Assembly (NCBI GenBank): GCA_002360945.1
Contig: DERO01000007.1
Span: 175,501-239,500 of the forward strand
Origin: Leclercia adecarboxylata
Lineage (GTDB): Bacteria; Pseudomonadota; Gammaproteobacteria; Enterobacterales; Enterobacteriaceae
DNA length: 64,000 nucleotides
Direction: 5' to 3'
How positions within the stretch are numbered: position 1 is the stretch's first letter; each line of letters starts with the position of its first letter. The notes beneath the pieces are model-generated. The model saw nothing but the letters and a program-made list of their open reading frames with translations, was not told where the DNA came from and did no database searches. Shown here piece by piece: positions 63,957-64,000 of the stretch. Both the position numbers and the translations under genes were made by a program.

Positions 63957-64000
63957 CTACTGCGGTTTTTTGTTGAGCGTTTCTTTCAGCTGACCGATTA
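63957..64000 (-). CDS. ycjF: YcjF, C-terminal end only
   Basis: The last 14 codons read IGQLKETLNKKPQ then TAG, matching the end of the inner-membrane protein YcjF (DUF697), which lies directly upstream of tyrR in E. coli. The rest is outside the window. Confidence 0.8.
   Translation of the reverse strand, partial: IGQLKETLNKKPQ

Noticed and set aside
1..64000. CRISPR arrays, tRNA or rRNA genes, insertion sequences
   Set aside because: No regularly spaced repeats, no cloverleaf-like sequences and no transposase reading frames were seen.

Overview
The window is chromosomal DNA of a member of the Enterobacteriaceae. Gene content and order follow the E. coli K-12 segment from paaZ to tyrR, read in the opposite direction: paaZ, tynA, feaB, feaR, ydbL-ynbE-ydbH, ldhA, hslJ, ydbJ, nifJ, micC, ompN, ttcA, dbpA, fnrS, zntB, dgcM, mppA, mpaA, ycjG, tpx, tyrR, ycjF. 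Protein similarity to E. coli is high but not complete. The accessory genes point to an Enterobacter/Lelliottia/Leclercia-like genus. That placement is inferred from memory of gene families and was not tested.

Layout. Positions 1-9090 hold aromatic amine and phenylacetate catabolism: the C-terminal part of PaaZ, the copper amine oxidase TynA, the aldehyde dehydrogenase FeaB and the AraC-type activator FeaR. A secreted alkyl sulfatase gene sits between tynA and feaB, bracketed by two near-identical ~98-bp repeats, each next to a REP element. Positions 9091-12246 hold ydbL-ynbE-ydbH (envelope phospholipid transport). An unannotated pair of very small proteins follows, one acidic and Pro/Asp-rich, one Lys/Gln-rich. 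Positions 13014-20153 hold ldhA, hslJ, ydbJ, nifJ, the sRNA gene micC and the porin ompN. Positions 20259-27236 hold small and accessory genes (a KTSC protein, a 41-aa membrane protein, a GFA-fold protein), then ttcA, dbpA, a Pro-rich small protein, the sRNA gene fnrS with an FNR box, zntB and a chemotaxis receptor without a periplasmic domain. dgcM and a DJ-1/PfpI gene follow.

Positions 29704-57789 are a type VI secretion locus, all on the minus strand. Order of transcription: tssB, tssC, tssK, tssL, an OmpA-domain membrane protein, hcp, clpV, vgrG, a GH19/M23-like peptidoglycan effector with its likely immunity gene, a 402-aa membrane protein, tssM, tssA, a PAAR-toxin with its likely immunity gene, a small membrane protein, tssF, tssG, tssJ, tssE, tagA and a 159-aa unknown. 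All core Tss components are present. However, clpV carries an in-frame amber codon (50158-50160) that splits its two ATPase halves, and TssM lacks a Walker A motif. The locus lies between dgcM and mppA, where E. coli K-12 carries ynaI, ynaJ, uspE, fnr, ogt, abg and smrA.

Positions 58165-64000 return to conserved genes: mppA, mpaA and ycjG (murein peptide uptake and recycling), tpx, tyrR and the 3' end of ycjF.
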